Positions 33,519-42,680 of a stretch of DNA of 64,000 nucleotides are shown one piece after another (within the stretch, counting starts at the first letter, position 1; each line of letters begins with the position of its first letter). The DNA is from Paracoccus pantotrophus (lineage in GTDB: Bacteria; Pseudomonadota; Alphaproteobacteria; Rhodobacterales; Rhodobacteraceae). The stretch spans positions 1,253,501-1,317,500 of the forward strand of contig NZ_CP044423.1 in assembly GCF_008824185.1 (NCBI RefSeq). The letters run 5' to 3'. The notes under the pieces were generated by a model, which was not told the origin of the DNA, made no database searches, and saw only the letters and a list, made by a program, of their open reading frames with translations. A program made the translations under genes and the position numbers.

Positions 33519-34656
33519 TCGCCGCCAGGACCGAACGCGCGGCGCGCAGGCCCGGAGCCTCGCCGCCGCGCCCCAGCCGCTGCATGGTCAGCGCCATCGC
33601 CGCCAGTTGCTCGGCCCGCTCACCGCCATTCTCGATGAGCCGAAACAGCGCCTGAGACATCGGCCCCGGCTGGCAGTTGCGGCCCAGGTATTCCGGCACG
33701 GCGCGGGTCTCGCTGACCAGGTTGACCAGCGTCACCGTGTCGGTGCGCAGCAGCAGCCCGATGATCATCCGGCTGAGCGGCGCCACGTCATAGCCGATCA
33801 CCATGGGCACGTCGTTGGCCGCCAGGTCCAGGCTGACCGTGCCCGAGGCCGCCAGCGCCAGGTCGGCAGCGGCGAAGGCCGCGCGCTTCTCCTCGGGACG
33901 CTCGACCACCACCGGCGCGGTCGGCCAGCGCCGCGCCATGTCGCGCACCAGCCCCGAAACGCCGCGCACGGTCGGGATCACCACGCGAATCTCGGGCACC
34001 CGGTCGCGCAGCCGGATCAGCGCCTCGTCGAAGCGCGGGCCCAGGCGCCCCACTTCGGTCCGGCGCGAGCCCGGCAAGCACAGGACCAGCGGCGCATCCG
34101 GCGCGATGCCGTTCGCGGCGCGAAACCCCGCCGCCTCGGCCTCGCCCGCCACCGGCTCGGCGGCGATGGGGTGGCCGACGAAATCGCAGCTCATGCCGGC
34201 GGCCTGCATCAAGGGCGGCTCGAAGGGCAGGATCGCCAGCACATGGTCGATCACCTCGGCCATCTTCCGGGCCCGTCCCGCCCGCCAGGCCCAGACCGAG
34301 GGCGCAACGTAATGGATGGTGCGCAGATCGGGGTTCAGCGCCCGCGCCTGGCGCGCCACGCGCAGGCAGAAATCCGGGCTGTCGATGGTGATCAGCGCAT
34401 CGGGCCGGGCCTCGGCAACGGCGCGGGCGGTCTCGGCGATCCGGGTCTTGAGCGCGCGGTATTTCGGTAGCACCTCCCAGATGCCCATCAGGCTCAGTTC
34501 TTCCATTGGGAAACGGCTCTCGAGCCCCTGCGCCGCCATGGCGGACCCGCCGACGCCCAGGAACGCAGCCCCCGGATCGAGCTGCTTCAAGCCAGCCATC
34601 AGGGCGCCGCCCAGATTGTCGCCCGAAGGCTCGCCCGCGATCAGGAAGAATTTCAT
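33493..34656 (-). CDS. lpxB: lipid-A-disaccharide synthase
   Basis: Glycosyltransferase (GT19) that condenses UDP-2,3-diacylglucosamine with lipid X in the inner leaflet. From MKFFLIAGEPSGDN there are 387 residues. The family landmarks GEPSGDNLGGALM, HYVAPSVWAWRAGRARKM, FVGHPIAAE, CLPGSRRTEV and ASGTVSLDLA are present. The upstream ATG gives ten extra residues without family support. It is the last gene of the lipid A block, separated from lpxI by two palindromic elements. Confidence 0.96.
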   Translation of the reverse strand: MKFFLIAGEPSGDNLGGALMAGLKQLDPGAAFLGVGGSAMAAQGLESRFPMEELSLMGIWEVLPKYRALKTRIAETARAVAEARPDALITIDSPDFCLRVARQARALNPDLRTIHYVAPSVWAWRAGRARKMAEVIDHVLAILPFEPPLMQAAGMSCDFVGHPIAAEPVAGEAEAAGFRAANGIAPDAPLVLCLPGSRRTEVGRLGPRFDEALIRLRDRVPEIRVVIPTVRGVSGLVRDMARRWPTAPVVVERPEEKRAAFAAADLALAASGTVSLDLAANDVPMVIGYDVAPLSRMIIGLLLRTDTVTLVNLVSETRAVPEYLGRNCQPGPMSQALFRLIENGGERAEQLAAMALTMQRLGRGGEAPGLRAARSVLAAISSAPRSR

Positions 34657-34686
34657 CGCGCCGCTCCGCTTGCCATGCCCCGACAT

Positions 34687-34739
34687 GGGTATTTGAAGAA
34701 CAGAGAAATCCCCCGGTCTTCTTCGTTCCCCAAATACCC
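34687..34739. repeat. CCAAATA palindromic element 2
   Basis: Imperfect inverted repeat, arms 34687-34707 and 34719-34739, with the outer core GGGTATTTG/CCAAATACCC. It lies between lpxI and lpxB, 27 bp from element 3. Confidence 0.65.
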
Positions 34740-34766
34740 TCCTGCCGCTTTCGCGGCACCGTCACG

Positions 34767-34820
34767 TGAGTATTTGGGCAACGGTGAAAGAGGCTCGCTT
34801 CACCGTTGCCCAAATACTCA
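34767..34820. repeat. CCAAATA palindromic element 3, perfect 22-bp arms
   Basis: The arms 34767-34788 and 34799-34820 are exact reverse complements over 22 bp with a 10-base loop; the core is GTATTTGGG/CCCAAATAC. It begins directly after the lpxI stop and would form a very stable RNA hairpin on either strand. Confidence 0.8.
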
Positions 34821-34822
34821 TG

Positions 34823-35620
34823 TCATCCGCGCCCCCAGAGAAACAGTCCCGCCGCCTGGGCGCGGCGCATTGCCTCGGCCCTGTCCAGCAGGATGACGCT
34901 GCCCGCCTCCCAGGCGATCCCCGCAAGCCCGGCCTCGGCGGCCTGGGTCACGGTGTCGGGGCCGATGGTCGGCAGGTCGATGCGCCGGTCCTGGCCGGGT
35001 TTCGGCGCCTTGTAGAGCACGCCGCCCGGCCCGTTGGGATCGGGCTTCAGGCCCGCGTGCAGCCGCGCGAATTCCAGCATGGCCTGGGTGCCCGGCAGCG
35101 CCTCGACGGCAAGGCAGAGCCCTTGCGCCACCACCGCGCCCTGGCCGATATCCAGCGCGCCGAGGCCGGAGACGATCTCGGCGGCGCGGGCGGCATCCTT
35201 CTGGTCGCGCGGGCTCGGCTCGCCCGTCAGAACACCTTCGCCCGGCACGAGATCGGGAAGGATCTGATCGACGGAGCAAATGGATATGCCGGCTTCCTCG
35301 AAAACGTCCAGGACCGCGCGCAGCGCCGCGTCGTCGCCCGACTGCATCCCCATCAGGATGCGCGGCACGATGGTCAGGGTCCGGGGGTCGAAAAGCTCGG
35401 GCTCGATCCTGGGGCGTCGGATGGCGCCGGCGAATACCGCCTGGGTCACGCCCTGCTCGGCCAGTTCGTCCAGAAAGGGCACCAGCCGTTCGAGGCGAAA
35501 GGGCCTAGCCTCGACCTGCGGCTTCAGGTTGTCCAGCGCATAGACCAGCGGCCGGTCCAGTGCCGCGGCAATGGCGGGGGCGAGGTTGCCCTCGCCGGCG
35601 ATCAGGGCGATGCGGCTCAT
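34823..35620 (-). CDS. lpxI: UDP-2,3-diacylglucosamine pyrophosphatase LpxI
   Basis: Hydrolyses UDP-2,3-diacylglucosamine to lipid X and UMP, the step done by LpxH in enteric bacteria. From MSRIALIAGEGNLAPAIA there are 265 residues. The C-terminal DUF1009 region with KAPKPGQDRRIDLPTIGPDT and the middle segment ISICSVDQILPDLVPGEGVL are typical. The start overlaps the lpxA stop (ATGA). Confidence 0.95.
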   Translation of the reverse strand: MSRIALIAGEGNLAPAIAAALDRPLVYALDNLKPQVEARPFRLERLVPFLDELAEQGVTQAVFAGAIRRPRIEPELFDPRTLTIVPRILMGMQSGDDAALRAVLDVFEEAGISICSVDQILPDLVPGEGVLTGEPSPRDQKDAARAAEIVSGLGALDIGQGAVVAQGLCLAVEALPGTQAMLEFARLHAGLKPDPNGPGGVLYKAPKPGQDRRIDLPTIGPDTVTQAAEAGLAGIAWEAGSVILLDRAEAMRRAQAAGLFLWGRG

Positions 35621-36402
35621 GGATGGGGCGCCAGGAAGCTGCGGTCCGAGGGGCCGAGGATAAAATCCAGCACCTCGCGCACCATCGGGCCGTTCTCGGA
35701 CTCGGCAAGGTGCCGGGCGGTGTCGCGGAAACTGCCCCGGCCCAGATGCGCCAGCATGTCGCGCAGCGCGTGGATTTCCTCGCGCGAGGCGCCGCGGCGC
35801 TTCAGCCCCACCAGGTTCAGCCCGTCCAGGTGGCCGCGCGGCCCCTGCACCAGGCCGAAGGGGATCACGTCGGCCGTCACCATCGTCACCGCGCCGATCA
35901 TCGCGCCGCGGCCGATGCGCACCCATTGATGCACGCCAGAGAGCCCGCCGACGATCACGTCGTCCTCCAGCACGCAATGCCCGGCGACCGAGGCATTGTT
36001 GACCAGGATCACCCGGTCGCCGAGCCGGCAATCATGCGCGACATGGCTGCCGGCCATGAACAGCCCGTCGTCGCCGATGCGGGTCACGCCGCCGCCGCCC
36101 TCGGTGCCGGGATTCATCGTCACATATTCGCGGATACGGTTGCGGGCGCCGATTTCCAGCCGCGTGCGCTCGCCGCGGAACTTCAGATCCTGCGGCACCT
36201 CGCCCAGCGAGGCGAAGGGGAAGACCGTGGTCTCGTCGCCGATCGCGGTCTCGCCCGCCACCACGACATGCGATTTCAGCACCACGCCCCGGCCCAGGCT
36301 GACCTCGGGGCCGAGAACGCAGAACGGGCCGATCTCGCATCCCTCGCCGATCCTCGCGGCGGGATCCACGACGGCCGAGGGATGGATGCGGGTCTCAGCC
36401 AT
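35617..36402 (-). CDS. lpxA: UDP-N-acetylglucosamine acyltransferase
   Basis: First enzyme of lipid A synthesis; adds a hydroxyacyl chain from ACP to UDP-GlcNAc. From MAETRIHPSAVVDPAARIG there are 261 residues: a left-handed beta-helix of hexapeptide repeats and a C-terminal helical part (LNLVGLKRRGASREEIHALR). The catalytic His lies in SHVAHDCRLGD. The ATG lies inside the end of fabZ, consistent with translational coupling. Confidence 0.96.
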   Translation of the reverse strand: MAETRIHPSAVVDPAARIGEGCEIGPFCVLGPEVSLGRGVVLKSHVVVAGETAIGDETTVFPFASLGEVPQDLKFRGERTRLEIGARNRIREYVTMNPGTEGGGGVTRIGDDGLFMAGSHVAHDCRLGDRVILVNNASVAGHCVLEDDVIVGGLSGVHQWVRIGRGAMIGAVTMVTADVIPFGLVQGPRGHLDGLNLVGLKRRGASREEIHALRDMLAHLGRGSFRDTARHLAESENGPMVREVLDFILGPSDRSFLAPHP

Positions 36403-36886
36403 TCTCGCCACGGTTCAGCATGGCCATGACCTCGGCCTCGGCGGCAAGCTGGCCGTTGACCAGGGCGCGGCCCTCGAACTTCCAGATCTTGCCGCCGCCG
36501 CGCAGGGTCTTCATGTGCAGTTCCAGCACGTCGCCCGGCACGACCTTCTGGCGGAAACGGCACTTGTCGATCGACATGAAATAGGTGCCCATGCCCTTGT
36601 CGGCGAGATCCAGCGTGACGCCGACCAGCACCGCGGCCGATTGCGCCATGGCCTCGATGATCAGCACGCCGGGCATCACCGGCTCCTGCGGGAAATGCCC
36701 CTCGAAATGCGGCTCGTTCGAGGTCACGTTCTTGACGCCGACGCAGCTTTCGCCCGGCACGATGTCGCGGACGCGGTCCACCAGCAGGAAGGGATAGCGA
36801 TGCGGCAAGATGCGCTTGATCATCGCCAGATCGACTTCGGTCGGCGGGATGTAGGCGGTCTGGTCATCGTTGGGGGCGGCGGCCAT
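36395..36886 (-). CDS. fabZ: (3R)-hydroxyacyl-ACP dehydratase FabZ
   Basis: Dehydratase of fatty acid elongation; it also balances hydroxyacyl-ACP supply with lipid A synthesis. AGAGGA in front of ATG 36886 decides for MAAAPNDDQTAY and 163 residues over two ATGs further upstream. The hot-dog fold motifs HRYPFLLVDRV (catalytic His) and HFPQEPVMPGVLIIEAMAQ (catalytic Glu) are present. It heads fabZ-lpxA-lpxI-lpxB; lpxD, often its neighbour, is not here. Confidence 0.95.
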   Translation of the reverse strand: MAAAPNDDQTAYIPPTEVDLAMIKRILPHRYPFLLVDRVRDIVPGESCVGVKNVTSNEPHFEGHFPQEPVMPGVLIIEAMAQSAAVLVGVTLDLADKGMGTYFMSIDKCRFRQKVVPGDVLELHMKTLRGGGKIWKFEGRALVNGQLAAEAEVMAMLNRGENG

Positions 36887-36951
36887 GCGGTCCTCTTGGA
36901 ATGTTTTCATTTGCCTAGCAACGGGGCGCGGACTTGGCAAGTTTCGCCGTG

Positions 36952-39054
36952 TCAGGCCCTGCGCAGCCCGCCGCGGCCCTCGGCCAGCCAGCCCGCCAGC
37001 GCCAGCCCGGCAATCAGCGCCAGCCAGGCCCAGCCGGGCAGCAGCGGGCGATGCGTCATGCCGCTGACCGAGGCCGCCTCGCGCGGCGTGATGGCGATCC
37101 AGGGCCCCGCGACACCCCGGCCATGCGCCGGCCGTCCTTCGCGCACCGTGCGCAGGCCGGGCATGCCCTCGGAAAACCGCAGCACCCCGCCCCGCGTCGC
37201 CTCGGCCAGCGGGCCCAGCACGGCGCCCGAGGCCACGGTTTCCTCGAACTCCCGCGGCGCGGCGGGGCCAAGCGCCAGCACCCGGCCGATCTCGCCCTCG
37301 GCCAGCCGGTAGAGCCCCGGCCCCGGCGCCGTCCAGCGCGCGGTGAAGCGGCCCGGCCCGGCTTCGGTCAGCGCGACCTCCTCGGTCTGGCCATCGGGGC
37401 GGGTGATGCGCACCGGGCCGGCGGTCACGTTCATGGTGCGGCGGGTGATCGTCACCGTCAGGCCGGGGCCGACATCAGCCAGCAGCGCCTCCTCCTCCAG
37501 TTCCGGCTCCTGCATCGACCAATGCGCGATGCGGCGCAGCAGTTCCAGCTGCGGCCCGCCGCCCTCGAAGCCGCGGCCCCAGAGCCAGACCTGGTCCGAG
37601 GTCAGCATCGCCACCCGCCCCTCGCCCACCCGGCTGAGCAGCAAGAGCGGCTCGTCCCGCGCGCCGCTCAACACCACCTGGGCGCGCGGGCCGGGAATGA
37701 CCTGGGACATGCGCAGCCAGCGGCCCCAATGGCTTTGCGCACCCTCGGCCGGGGCGCCGGGCAGGCCGGCGGTGACGGGATGGCGCTGGCCCTCGTCGGT
37801 CAGGCGCGGCAGGAAGGGCTCGTCATGGATCCGGCCGGTGGGGCGCGCGGGCAGGATCGCGCCCAGGGGCGACAGGTTCAGGCTTTCGACCGAGGACATC
37901 TCGGGGCCCGCCGAGACCAGGATGGCGCCGCCCTCTTCGACATAGCGCCGGATGTTGTCGTAATATTGCGGCAGCAGGATGCCGCGCACCCGGTAGCGGT
38001 CGAAGATGATCAGGTCGAAATCCCGGATCCGCTCCATGAACAGCTCCTGGGTCGGAAAGGCGATCAGCGACATTTCCTCGACGGGAACCGCGTCCATCTT
38101 GTCCGGCGGCCGCAGGATGGTGAAATGGATCAGGTCCACGTTCGCATCCGATTTCAGCAGGTTGCGCCAGGTCCGTTCGCCCGCGTGCGGCGCGCCGGAG
38201 ACCAGCAGCACCCGCAGCCGGTCGCGCACGCCCTGGATCTGCAGGGCGGCCGAATTGTTGCGGTCGGTCAGTTCCGGTACCTCGGCCTCGGGCGCGTCGA
38301 ATGCGATCGAAACCACGTTCTGCCCGGCATGCTCCGGCACCACCGGCAGATCCAGCGTCACACCCGGCGGCAGGTCGAGCGCGCGCATCTCCTCTCCGTC
38401 CAGCAGGATGCGCAGCCGGGCGGGGGTCTGCGCCACCTCGGGCGGGACCGCGCCCTGGTCCTCGACGCGCAGGCGGATGGTGACGGGCTTGCCGATCAGC
38501 CCATAGGCCGGGGCCTCCTCGATCACCAGCCGGCGGTCCCAGTCCTGCGCCTGCCCGGTCAGCAGCACATGCACCGGCGCGGGGGCCGAAGCCGGGACCA
38601 TCGGCGCGTCATGGGCCAGCCCGTCGGTGACGGCGATCACGCCGGCGACGCGGGCCTGCGGCTCGGCGGCCAGCGCGCGGGTCAGGGCGGTGCCGATCTG
38701 GGTGCCGTCCGGGTCGTCGCCCACGGTCACGCGGCGGATCTCGGTATCGGGCAGCGCGGAAAGCTGGCGGGTCAGTTCCTCGACGGCGGCATCGGTCTGT
38801 CCGGCGCGGCCCGGCAGGGACTGGCTGGCGCTGCGGTCGTCGAGCAAGACCACGATGTCCGACAGCTTGTGGCGGATGCCCGATTCCAGCGCCGGCCCGG
38901 CCAGCGCCGCCGCCGCCGCCAGCCCGGCGATGCCGCGCCAGGCCCAGCCGCGCAGGCCGCGCCACAGCGACCACAGTGCCACCAGGAACGCCAACGCCGC
39001 CAGCCCGCCCACCAGCGGCCAGGGCAGCAGCGGATCGAAGACAAGGCCACTCAT
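36952..39054 (-). CDS. membrane protein with vWA-like and glutamine-amidotransferase-like domains
   Basis: A 700-residue inner-membrane protein. Two N-terminal spans (about 10-28 and 38-56) and one near the C-terminus (about 676-694) enclose a large domain that should be periplasmic. IVVLLDDRSASQS resembles a DxSxS metal site of von Willebrand A domains, and DFDLIIFDRYRVRGILLPQY to GGAILVSAGPEM resembles class I amidotransferase-like folds. Close relatives follow MoxR-DUF58-BatA-DUF4159 genes in other alphaproteobacteria. The cluster is thought to act in envelope or metal-dependent processes; the precise role is not known. It overlaps DUF4159 by 4 bp. Confidence 0.85.
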   Translation of the reverse strand: MSGLVFDPLLPWPLVGGLAALAFLVALWSLWRGLRGWAWRGIAGLAAAAALAGPALESGIRHKLSDIVVLLDDRSASQSLPGRAGQTDAAVEELTRQLSALPDTEIRRVTVGDDPDGTQIGTALTRALAAEPQARVAGVIAVTDGLAHDAPMVPASAPAPVHVLLTGQAQDWDRRLVIEEAPAYGLIGKPVTIRLRVEDQGAVPPEVAQTPARLRILLDGEEMRALDLPPGVTLDLPVVPEHAGQNVVSIAFDAPEAEVPELTDRNNSAALQIQGVRDRLRVLLVSGAPHAGERTWRNLLKSDANVDLIHFTILRPPDKMDAVPVEEMSLIAFPTQELFMERIRDFDLIIFDRYRVRGILLPQYYDNIRRYVEEGGAILVSAGPEMSSVESLNLSPLGAILPARPTGRIHDEPFLPRLTDEGQRHPVTAGLPGAPAEGAQSHWGRWLRMSQVIPGPRAQVVLSGARDEPLLLLSRVGEGRVAMLTSDQVWLWGRGFEGGGPQLELLRRIAHWSMQEPELEEEALLADVGPGLTVTITRRTMNVTAGPVRITRPDGQTEEVALTEAGPGRFTARWTAPGPGLYRLAEGEIGRVLALGPAAPREFEETVASGAVLGPLAEATRGGVLRFSEGMPGLRTVREGRPAHGRGVAGPWIAITPREAASVSGMTHRPLLPGWAWLALIAGLALAGWLAEGRGGLRRA

Positions 39055-39896
39055 TGCACGACCTCCTCCTGCCGCAGCCGCTCGAGCAGGGCGGGCACGT
39101 GTACCTGGTCGGATTTGTAGTTCCCGGTCAGCACATACATCACCAGGTTGACGCCGAAACGATAGGCCATCTCGCGCTGGCGCTCGCCCTCGAAGCCCGA
39201 GCCGATGCTGAACATGGGCAGGCCGTTCTCATCCACCGCCCAGGCCTCGGCCCAGGCGTTGCCGCCGATGATGACCGGCGAGACGCCGTCGTTGAGATTG
39301 CGGAAGGGCACGCCCTCGGCCGCCTGGGCATCGGCGGGGGGCGCCTCGGCCCAGACCTCGCGGCCCTGGTAGCGGCCGGGAAAATCCCTGAGCAGGTAGA
39401 AGCTGCGGGTGATGACGTGATCGGCGGGGATCGGCGCCAGCGGCGGGATGTCCAGGGGCGCCGCCAGCGCCTGAAGCGCGGCGCCGCCGTCGGGCCCGCC
39501 CAGGCCCGCGATATCGCCGTCGCGGGTGTCGAAAAGGATCATCCCGCCCGAGCGCAGGAAATGGTTCAGCCGGACATAGGCCTGGGGCGAGGGCGGGGCC
39601 TGCGCCTCGGTCACCGGCCAGTAAAGAAAGGTCAGCAGCGACAGGTCGTCCCGTTCCGGGTCGATGCCGATGGGCGCGCCCGGCTCGACCGTGGTGCGGG
39701 CGGTCAGGACATGGGACAGGCCGCGCAGCCCGGCCTCGGAGGCGGCATCGACCTCGGCATCGCCGGTCACGACATAGGCCAGCGCCACCTCGTCGGCGGC
39801 GCGCACCAATTGGGGATCGGGCGGGGCCGCGGGATCGTCCTGGGCCCAAAGCGCGCCGGCCCAGACCAGCGCGGCAAAGGTCAAAAGCCATCTCAT
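39051..39896 (-). CDS. DUF4159 domain protein
   Basis: A 281-residue protein with a signal peptide (MRWLLTFAALVWAGALWAQ) and a DUF4159 domain, recognised by LIVLNHFLRSGG-like ARLNHFLRSGGMILFDTRD spacing, PADHVITRSFYLLRDFPGRY, NLNDGVSPVIIGGNAWAEAW and the end GNYKSDQVHVPALLERL. The ATG overlaps the stop of the preceding frame (ATGGCATGAG). As I recall, relatives often carry this domain fused behind the BatA-like part in one protein of roughly 900 residues, so this may be a split version. Confidence 0.85.
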   Translation of the reverse strand: MRWLLTFAALVWAGALWAQDDPAAPPDPQLVRAADEVALAYVVTGDAEVDAASEAGLRGLSHVLTARTTVEPGAPIGIDPERDDLSLLTFLYWPVTEAQAPPSPQAYVRLNHFLRSGGMILFDTRDGDIAGLGGPDGGAALQALAAPLDIPPLAPIPADHVITRSFYLLRDFPGRYQGREVWAEAPPADAQAAEGVPFRNLNDGVSPVIIGGNAWAEAWAVDENGLPMFSIGSGFEGERQREMAYRFGVNLVMYVLTGNYKSDQVHVPALLERLRQEEVVQ

Positions 39897-41811
39897 GCCA
39901 TCGCCCCCTGCCTGCCGCGTGCCAGCCAGGCGCTGCCCAGCGCATCCAGCGCAAAAAGGACCGCCGCCAGCGCGACCAGCCAGCCGCGCAGGTCCAGGCC
40001 CGGCGCCTGCGCCCCGCGCTCGATACGGGCGCCGGGCCAGTCGGCCGGCGCCATCGGCCCGCCGGCGTTCAGCGCCGCCACCCGCTCGCCGCCGCGATAA
40101 AGCCCGGCCGGGGCGCCGGGCGCCGGGCCGCGCGCGAAATCGGCGGCGGCGACCGGCGCCAACCCCTCGGCCTCGGTCGTGCGGCCGAAACCGTCCAGCA
40201 CCAGTTCCGGCAGCCAGAAGGGCTGTTCGGCGCGGTCCGCCTCGGGCGCGGCGGCGCTGGCCCGTGCGCTGCGCACCAGCCGGTCCAGCATCTCGACGAA
40301 CAGGCCCGAGATCGCCAGATTCGACCATTCCGCGTTTGCCGTGGTGTGAAACAGGACCAGCTGCCCCTGCCCCAGAACCGTGCGCGTCACCAGCGGCGTG
40401 CCGTCCGAAAGCCGGGCGATGCTGCGGTCGGCCAGGTCCGGAGCCGGCTCGGCCAGGAGTTGCGCGCGCACGGTCGTATCGTTCGGCACCGAGAGCCCCG
40501 CGAAGGGCCCGTCGGCGGCAAAGGGTGCGACGCTGCGCGGCTCGCCCCAGGCCAGGGCACCGCCGACATCGCGCCCGCCGGCGCGCAGCCGCACCGGCAG
40601 CAACGGCTCCTCGGCCAGCCGTTCCGAGGCGGCCATGCGCGGCCCGGCAAAGCGGATCAGCAGCCCGCCGCCCTCGACCCATTCGCGCAGGTCCGGCTCC
40701 TCGGCCAGGCCGATCTGGTCGGCCAGCACGATCACGTCGGGCGCGGCCTGCAGAACGTCGCCCAGCCCCCCTCGATCAGGTCGGTGGTCGGCGCCAGGGC
40801 CCGGCGCAGGTAATGCAGGGGCGACAGCAGGCGCTGCCCCTCGCCGGCGCGGTCGTCGCCCGCCAGCGCGACCTTGCGCCGGCGCAGGGAATCGTCGGCC
40901 AGCAGAACCGCCCCGGCCGAAGCCTGGCCCTCGATCTCGAAGCGGGTGATGCGGTTGCGCAATTCCGAGGGCAGGTCGATGGGCACCAGCCAGCTGGTCA
41001 CGCCGCGATCCTGCGCGCTCTCGCCGGGCTTCAGCCGCGCCAGTTCGCGCGGCATGCCCTGCGGATCGAGACCGATGGCCAGCACCTCGGGCGCCGCGGT
41101 CCCCGTCGAGCGCAGCCGCAGCGCCGGCTGGTCGCCCGCCACCAGTTCCAGCGTCTGCTGCGCGCCTTCGGGCGGCACCACGGTCACGCTGCTGCGCCCG
41201 GAAAGCGCCGCCAGCCATTCCGCCCGGCCGGGATGGTCCAGCCCGTCGCTGAGCCACAGCACCGACAGGCCCGCCGGGGCCTCGGCCAGCGCAGCCTGAG
41301 GATCGGGGGGATAGCGCGTCTCCCATGCCGCCGGGCGCAGGGCGCGCAGCTGCGCCGCAAGCTCGGTCGCGGGCAGGAAGGGCAGCGCGCCGGTCGCGGT
41401 GCCGTTGGCCACGAGCAGCGCCGCCGGCTGTCCCGCCGCCGCGGCGCGGTCCAGCGCCCGCAGGGCGCGGGCCTGGCGCTGCGGCCAGTCGGGCGCCGCC
41501 GCCCAGCCGGCATCCATCACGACCAGCAGGGGCCCTTGCCCGGCCTGATCCGGCGAGGGTTTCCACACCGGGCCGGCAAAGCCCAGGATCAAGGCCGCGA
41601 TCGCCAGCACCCGCAGCAGAAGCAGCCACCATGGCGTGTGCCGCGCCACCGGATGCGGATCCTTGAGCCCCAGCAGCAGCCGCGTGCCTGGAAACCGCAC
41701 CAGCCTGGGCGAGGGCGGCATGGCGCGCAGGATCAGCCACAGCACCGGCAGCGCCGCCAGCGCCGCCAGGATCCAGGGCGTCAGGAAGCCGATGGGACCG
41801 ATCAGCAGCAT
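39893..41811 (-). pseudogene. BatA-like membrane protein gene with a single-base frameshift
   Basis: The reading starts at MLLIGPIGFLTPWILAAL (ATG overlapping the DUF58 stop) with the BatA-type pair of N-terminal spans, runs through a vWA-like region (GPLLVVMDAGWAAAPDW) and is lost near 40766: the first frame gives DLIEGGWATFCRPRPT and stops at 40732, while DVLQAAPDVIVLADQIGLAE continues in another frame to 39893. The break falls on a run of six G (minus); seven would restore DLIEGGLGDVLQAAPDVI and a 639-residue protein ending in a membrane span. It may be a real mutation, a switch, or a homopolymer sequencing error. Confidence 0.8.
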
Positions 41812-42680
41812 CAGCCCTCCAGCACCGACCAGAGCCACAGCAGCGCCTGCGACGGCGCCGCGCCGGTGTCATGCATGCCGAAATGCCAGCCCGCCATGCG
41901 CGCGGCGCCCGTCAGTTGCGCCCGCCGCTCGGCCAGCCGCGCCAGATAGGCCGCGCGCAGTCCGGCCGCGTCGCGCGTATCGTGGCGCAAGGCCCCCGAG
42001 GCCGAGCGGAACAGCACCGCGCCGCGCCAGGGAAATCCGTCCTCGTCCGGGTCCAGCACCTGCATCAGCACGCCCTGAACCCCCAGGACGGCGGCACGGG
42101 CCAGGTAGTCCAGCACCGGCTGCGGATCGCCCAGGAAATCGTCGAACAGGACGACGCGCTGGCCGGGACGCAGGGCCTCGGCCGGGGGGGCGTCCTCGTC
42201 GCGGTCGAGCAGCGGGCGCGCGACCAGCGCCTCGGCCAGGCGCTCGGCCTGAAGCCGGCCGGGGCGCGGCGGCTGGCCGGCCAAGGCGACGCGCTCGCCC
42301 CCGGCCAGCAGCGCCATGGCCAGCGCCAGCGCCAGCAGGTTGGCACGGTCGCGCTTGCCGGGCCGGTCCGCGCCGCCCGCATAATCCATGCCCGCCGCGG
42401 CCGAGACCCAGATCGCCGCCGATTGCGCCACCTGCGCCTCGCGGTCGCGGACGAATTGCGCATCCGACCGGGCCGAGCGGCGCCAGTCGATGCTGCGCGC
42501 CGTGTCGCCCGCGGTGGCGGGACGGTATTGCCAGAAATCCTCGCCCATGCCGGCACGGCGCTGGCCATGCGCGCCGGGCACCAGCGCCGCCGCCAGCCGC
42601 TCGGCCGACAGCATCAGCGCAGGCAGGGCGGCCGAGGCTGCCTCGGCGCCGGCGCGCAGCTGATCGGCCTGGGGTTTCAC
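41811..42680 (-). CDS. DUF58 domain protein
   Basis: 289-residue protein of the DUF58 family, which is nearly always encoded next to MoxR ATPases. The conserved segment YRPATAGDTARSIDWRRSAR (with RDREAQVAQ after it) marks the domain; a vWA-like part follows. It is probably a client or partner of MoxR. Both ends overlap neighbours (with moxR and the BatA-like gene), so the cluster is tightly coupled. Confidence 0.9.
   Translation of the reverse strand: MKPQADQLRAGAEAASAALPALMLSAERLAAALVPGAHGQRRAGMGEDFWQYRPATAGDTARSIDWRRSARSDAQFVRDREAQVAQSAAIWVSAAAGMDYAGGADRPGKRDRANLLALALAMALLAGGERVALAGQPPRPGRLQAERLAEALVARPLLDRDEDAPPAEALRPGQRVVLFDDFLGDPQPVLDYLARAAVLGVQGVLMQVLDPDEDGFPWRGAVLFRSASGALRHDTRDAAGLRAAYLARLAERRAQLTGAARMAGWHFGMHDTGAAPSQALLWLWSVLEG

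Noticed and set aside
39893..41872. single 659-residue frame for the BatA-like gene
   Set aside because: Its first 370 codons are Arg/Ala/Gly-rich noise from the wrong frame; the real N-terminus is in the frame starting at 41811.
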